DNA of 64,000 nucleotides from Cystobasidium ongulense (taxonomy: Eukaryota > Basidiomycota > Cystobasidiomycetes > Cystobasidiales > Cystobasidiaceae): positions 1,302,001 to 1,366,000 of the forward strand of contig BQUP01000001.1 in NCBI GenBank assembly GCA_022835595.1, in the 5' to 3' direction. This document shows positions 60,078 to 64,000 of this stretch, in pieces. A program made the translations under genes and the position numbers. The number at the start of each line of letters is the position of its first letter. Position 1 is the stretch's first letter. Under the pieces are notes generated by a model. The model worked only from the letters and a program-made list of their open reading frames with translations, was not told where the DNA came from and searched no databases.

Positions 60078-61339
60078 GTTGAGAGAAGTTGTAGTCAGGT
60101 CGAGAGTCAAGACGAAACACAGGATGGTATAGAGTCAAGCTGCAAAAGCTGTGACTCGGCAAGACGCGGCATCACATTCGCGGTCACGTTTTTCTTCTTC
60201 CATACTCGATCTAGTGGGGGGTACCTACTCGCACACGATTTAGAAAGCTGGGAGCGGTCTTTCCGTCTGTATTGCTGTGCAGGATCTAACTGAGCATTGA
60301 GGTAAGGCATGATGCTTTTCTCTTCGTCAGGCACCTTGTATTTTGCGATATATATGGAAGACATCAGATTTTCGTAAACTGCTAGGAAGACAGCGTGGCG
60401 AGTTGATTACTCCCTAAACAAGCGAGAAAACGGAAGAGCAGTAGCACGTTCATCTGTGAGCCATGTTGTTCGTAAGGTACTCTCTGTGCTCGCGCTGTAG
60501 CTTCTCACGTACAGCTCACACTATTTGCCACCATGCACATTTACACATGTTGGACGATCTTCCCAACAATTGGCACATCAAGTGACAGGCATTCATCCCA
60601 TGCGCAATGATGATTAGCGCTTTCTAGAGTTGGAATACTACTCTGTCTTTTCTCTTTCTTTGATAGTCTCCGAGACGACGCGCCGGAGGCTTTCTCTTTC
60701 GCCCGTGTCGGAGGTCCTCGATCACGCGTGTACAACCCTCTGAATCTCGTTGTTACTCGGGCGTTCTTTTGTGCCCATCATTGTGCTGTGATACAAAGGG
60801 TATGGCAAACAAATGACTACTCAGTAGCATTACGATGCGGTGATATCATGAGGCAAGATGACACCAGTTGAACCCTGCAAGCGAGCAAGCTAGACCGTCT
60901 GATTCCAACAATGACGGCCCGGTCGAAAGCTGAAAGTCATAGAGTGCTGAGCACTGACCGTTTACAAGGTATCGTAAGAAGCTTGCTGGAATAGGCAATG
61001 GCTGCGCACAGGATCGCTGCATGCTTCCCGTCAGAGCGGCATCACCTTGAAGACCTGAAGCCCATGAAGCTTCGAATCCATCATTGTTACTACCACGCGC
61101 AGACCAGGACAACGCTCGGAGAGGATAGCAGGAGCAGCGCAGACCGGGTTGCATTCGTGATGTGACTCGAGGAGATTGACACCCCAACTCGCGCCCGCAC
61201 CCAACCGCGACCTCGACTCAAATTACATCGGTTGGCCCATCTCAAGCACGGTCCAGCGTACCTGAACAGGACAGCGATATTCCAGCGATAAGCACTGCGA
61301 GTCACACCAGCTGTCATCATTACCACCACTGTGTCCAAC
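60078..61339. other. Divergent intergenic region (ARG8 / Myb)
   Basis: About 1.26 kb upstream of two divergent genes. It contains an 85-codon minus-strand ORF (60107-60364) just before ARG8, listed separately, and a second minus-strand ORF at 60541-60735 without recognisable features. The part from 60750 to 61339 shows no gene and likely carries the Myb promoter and leader. Confidence 0.45.
60107..60364 (-). CDS. Possible upstream ORF or small gene before ARG8
   Basis: Starts MSSIYIAKYKVPDEEKSIMP at 60364 with no introns, 85 residues, ending 29 nt before the ARG8 ATG. The first 40 residues read like a real peptide (PYLNAQLDPAQQYRRKDRSQ). It could be a long upstream ORF in the ARG8 leader, a separate small gene, or leader sequence removed by splicing. 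No family recognised. Confidence 0.3.
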   Translation of the reverse strand: MSSIYIAKYKVPDEEKSIMPYLNAQLDPAQQYRRKDRSQLSKSCASRYPPLDRVWKKKNVTANVMPRLAESQLLQLDSIPSCVSS

Positions 61340-64000
61340 ATGGACTCGCCAAGCCAAAGCATGGCTCCCGCTGCTACCCAGCAAAACACTTGGGAAGGTC
61401 GCAACCCTGGGCAGACCTATATATCCAGCACACAAGCGGGAAGCGCGACATCTTCGTACAATATCCACCCAGACGGTCAGCATCTATCCAACGGTACGTG
61501 ACTGTCCCAGCGGTCAATCGCCTTCTTCCCGGATACGGACTCCATTTCCCACTCATCGTCTGACACCCTGATGCTTGCTTTCCTTCATTGTTTCCACATC
61601 CAGTTTTCCCAGAATCAAACAGCAGCAACCAAGCGAGCGATGTCAGCCAACCTCTCACCTCATCCTTTACCCATCAAGCGCATTCATCACCTGTACCAAT
61701 GTCCACTGGGCACTACGCACCCAATACGTACACGTCAAGCCGTCCTGATGGTGTCCACTACTCCCAATCTGAGTTCCAGTACCAGCCACACCTGCACGGT
61801 CAACAGCAAGACGACATGCACTCTCGTGACACACTCTCGTCGAGTTTTCCATCATCCCCATCGGGTCGCGCACTCCCAAGTTGTGCAACACCTGTCACAG
61901 GACCTGGTGGCAGTAAGGACTTAGCTGGCGGTCAAAGCGTCAACTTTGCAGATGTTGTAGATGGGCGGGAAAAAACTACTCTGCGATTACAGCCGGCTCC
62001 TCCTGGCAGATTGTATTCTTCTGGGTACTTGTCATCCTCTTCATCTGATCCTCACTCCTATAGTATGCAACCGGCGTCTTCCTCCTCGTCCTCCTGTGCA
62101 TCTTATGCTGCCTACCCGTACGCCACGACATCAAAAACAGCGGGCCAATCCGGTTATCCAAGCTACACCATAGCTGCATCAAGCGCAGATTCAGGAGCTA
62201 GCCCAGGTCTAAGTACGCGGGTCATTCCTCAACACTCACGCTCCTCTCATGCTGTCTCCCGTTATGATCACCAAACGCCACTATGGTCCACTACCCCTAT
62301 GCTATCCGCAACTCAGAGAGCAGAAGATAAAATTGCCTCACACGCAGGCCTGTCTAATCAAGAATGGCCAGGAGAAGACATACTATCTCTAGTATACGTC
62401 TTGAATGAAGTTGAAGGAAGATCATGGACGGAGATAGCCAAAAGGGCATTCCCAGATGACAGATATACACCGAATGAGTGTCAAGAAAAGTGGAGAGAAT
62501 TCTCAAAGGATAAGAAACCTGTAAACAGAGGCCCTTGGAGTCATGCGGAAGACCAAGCTCTCCTTAATGCTACAAATTTACTAGGACCGGATAAATGGGT
62601 CGTGATTGCTACGCAAGTAGGAGCGAGAAACGGTAAGCAATGTAGAGAGAGATGGCATAATCACTTGTCTCCTTCAAGTAGGTCACTCCGCTCACATAGA
62701 TGAAAGTTTATCTATGGGGGAACACTGACGATTCGGCCCTTTTCTCTTCTTTCTGCAGTCAAAAAAGGACCTTTTACACCTGAAGAAGATGAAAGTATCT
62801 TTCATTGGTATTCAGTGGTTGGGTCCAAATGGTCTGAAATCGCAAAACATCTACCAGGTCGGCCGTAAGTTGTTACCGAAGTCAACCATAAGCACCTACG
62901 TTACTAACAAGTATCCATGCTCTTTTGGGCACGCAGCGATAATATGATTAAAAATCACTTTAATACCTCTCTGCAACGTCAGAGAAGGCGACTGAATCGC
63001 CAATCCGGTGCATCAGCACGAAAAGGTACTTCGACCAATGACACGAAATCAAATCTGATTACAAGGCTGCGAAGTATTAGCGACCGCTCAACGACAACAA
63101 TACCGAATGAAAGATCTCGGTTGTTGCTTTCTTCCGAAAATCAAATCTTACCAGTCTCATTTCCGATGTCGAAATCTAGTAGTTCTTCTTCAGTCGTCTC
63201 GTTGAATCGACTGAATGATGTTTCGACTCCTTCCGCATCGTTCCCACGCGATGAGATATCACAATATGCATTAGCGACATCAAGTGGTCCACTAACAAGC
63301 AGTGAGGCCGAAGAGGTAGAACAATACCCCTCTATACCTTCGTCTGGTAATGTTCCAAATAATGGCAATATGGCAAGCAGTCCTATCCTGTCAGCGCGAT
63401 ATGCGAGCTCGTATATCAGACCTTCGTATCATCCGTACGCTCGAGGACCATACCCAGCCTTCCAACATGCCGTTCCGCACCGAACTGCCATGCTCCGAGA
63501 CCCTGGAGCTTCCGATGCGTCAGCTTCACATAGCGTAGAACAGCAGCTTACCACGCCTACGACTCCGGAGTACGAGTTACAAAGCCACTATTACCCCATC
63601 TCTCAACAATACCATAGCGGAAAAGTGGCTGTACCCGCTTCTGCTCCTCCCTCGAGAGAGTATTTCAATATAGTTCCTACCACTCCCGCTCGAAGGTATG
63701 GTTTTGTCGATAACTTTTGTGGCCGTCCCGTATTACTGACGATGCTATATCGATACTATGACACCTCAGGGCTACTCTTACTGACTCTCCGAGAAGGTCT
63801 AATCAGGCTGGGAATGCACAATCTCATGAGATGTCGCCTATGACTGCTACAAGTCAAGCATTTGGGAACATGTTCTTTGGACAGAAGCAGGGTATGCTTC
63901 CCGCTGGTTCTGATTACGAGACATCTCGTTCTCAGCAGCAAGAGGGAGGCACCCTGAGTCGCATGGACATGCCGGCCCCAAGAGCAATGCAACTCTCTTC
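61340..64000 (+). CDS. Three-repeat Myb DNA-binding protein (right end cut by window)
   Basis: Transcription factor. First exon 61340-61493 ([20 protein letters not shown]); the second starts at 61604. A Ser/Pro/Tyr-rich N-terminus of about 270 residues precedes three Myb repeats. A degenerate repeat contains [20 protein letters not shown] and [14 protein letters not shown]. The second repeat has [20 protein letters not shown] and [15 protein letters not shown]. The third has [20 protein letters not shown] and [18 protein letters not shown]. The helix residues needed for DNA contact are intact in repeats two and three, as in c-Myb R2R3. After the domain the protein is Ser/Thr/Tyr-rich; a further intron lies at about 63696-63768. 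The reading frame is open at 64000, so the stop is outside. Confidence 0.88.

Noticed and set aside
1-64000. Search by eye for tRNA B-box motifs, transposon ends, long terminal repeats and telomere repeats
   Set aside because: No convincing GGTTCGANTCC with a paired A box, no long direct or inverted repeats, and no transposase or reverse transcriptase motifs were seen. A tRNAscan or repeat search could still find something missed.

Overview
The window is nuclear DNA of a fungus, most likely a basidiomycete. Almost every gene is cut by several short introns (about 55-80 bases, GT...AG, with CTNAY or TTGAC-like branch sites 10-20 bases before the acceptor). The proteins are clearly fungal: a Hob1/Rvs167-type BAR-SH3 protein, Yop1, Gea-type Arf-GEF, Mak32-like kinase, Arg8, and a type-I membrane protein of a kind common in basidiomycetes. 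Intron density and gene style suggest Tremellomycetes or a relative; that placement is inference from memory, not from any comparison. I saw no transposon, virus-derived element, rRNA, tRNA or CRISPR array.

Layout (strand): HOB1/RVS167-like BAR-SH3 (-), a doubtful small ORF (-), an eight-exon C2HC zinc-finger protein (-), polyol/xylitol dehydrogenase (-), YOP1 (+), a long Pro/Gln-rich RGG protein (-), a type-II membrane glycosyltransferase-like protein (+), a doubtful small ORF (-), a KDM4-type histone demethylase (+), a GEA/GBF1 Arf-GEF (-), a single-pass membrane protein (-), RCL1 (-), dynactin p150Glued (+), an AsaB/CmcJ-like oxygenase (+), a GCK-III/Kic1-type kinase (-), a short-chain dehydrogenase (+), hexokinase (+), THO2 (+), a Mak32-like PfkB kinase (+), NIP7 (+), ARG8 (-), and a three-repeat Myb factor running off the right edge (+).

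The genes are mostly housekeeping: membrane shaping and traffic (HOB1, YOP1, GEA, dynactin), ribosome assembly (RCL1, NIP7), mRNA export (THO2), chromatin and transcription (KDM4, Myb), and sugar, polyol and amino-acid metabolism (polyol dehydrogenase, hexokinase, ARG8). I see no gene cluster devoted to one pathway and no convincing new multi-gene system.

The unusual signal is in gene structure. NIP7 has its start codon split by an intron. The kinase has a first coding exon that is only the ATG. Hexokinase has an 8-nt exon inside its phosphate-binding motif. The zinc-finger gene has a 12-nt exon carrying the CxxC. The RGG gene has one in-frame, stop-free intron and one 571-nt pyrimidine-rich intron. 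All models were built by eye from reading frames and splice sites, without transcript data.
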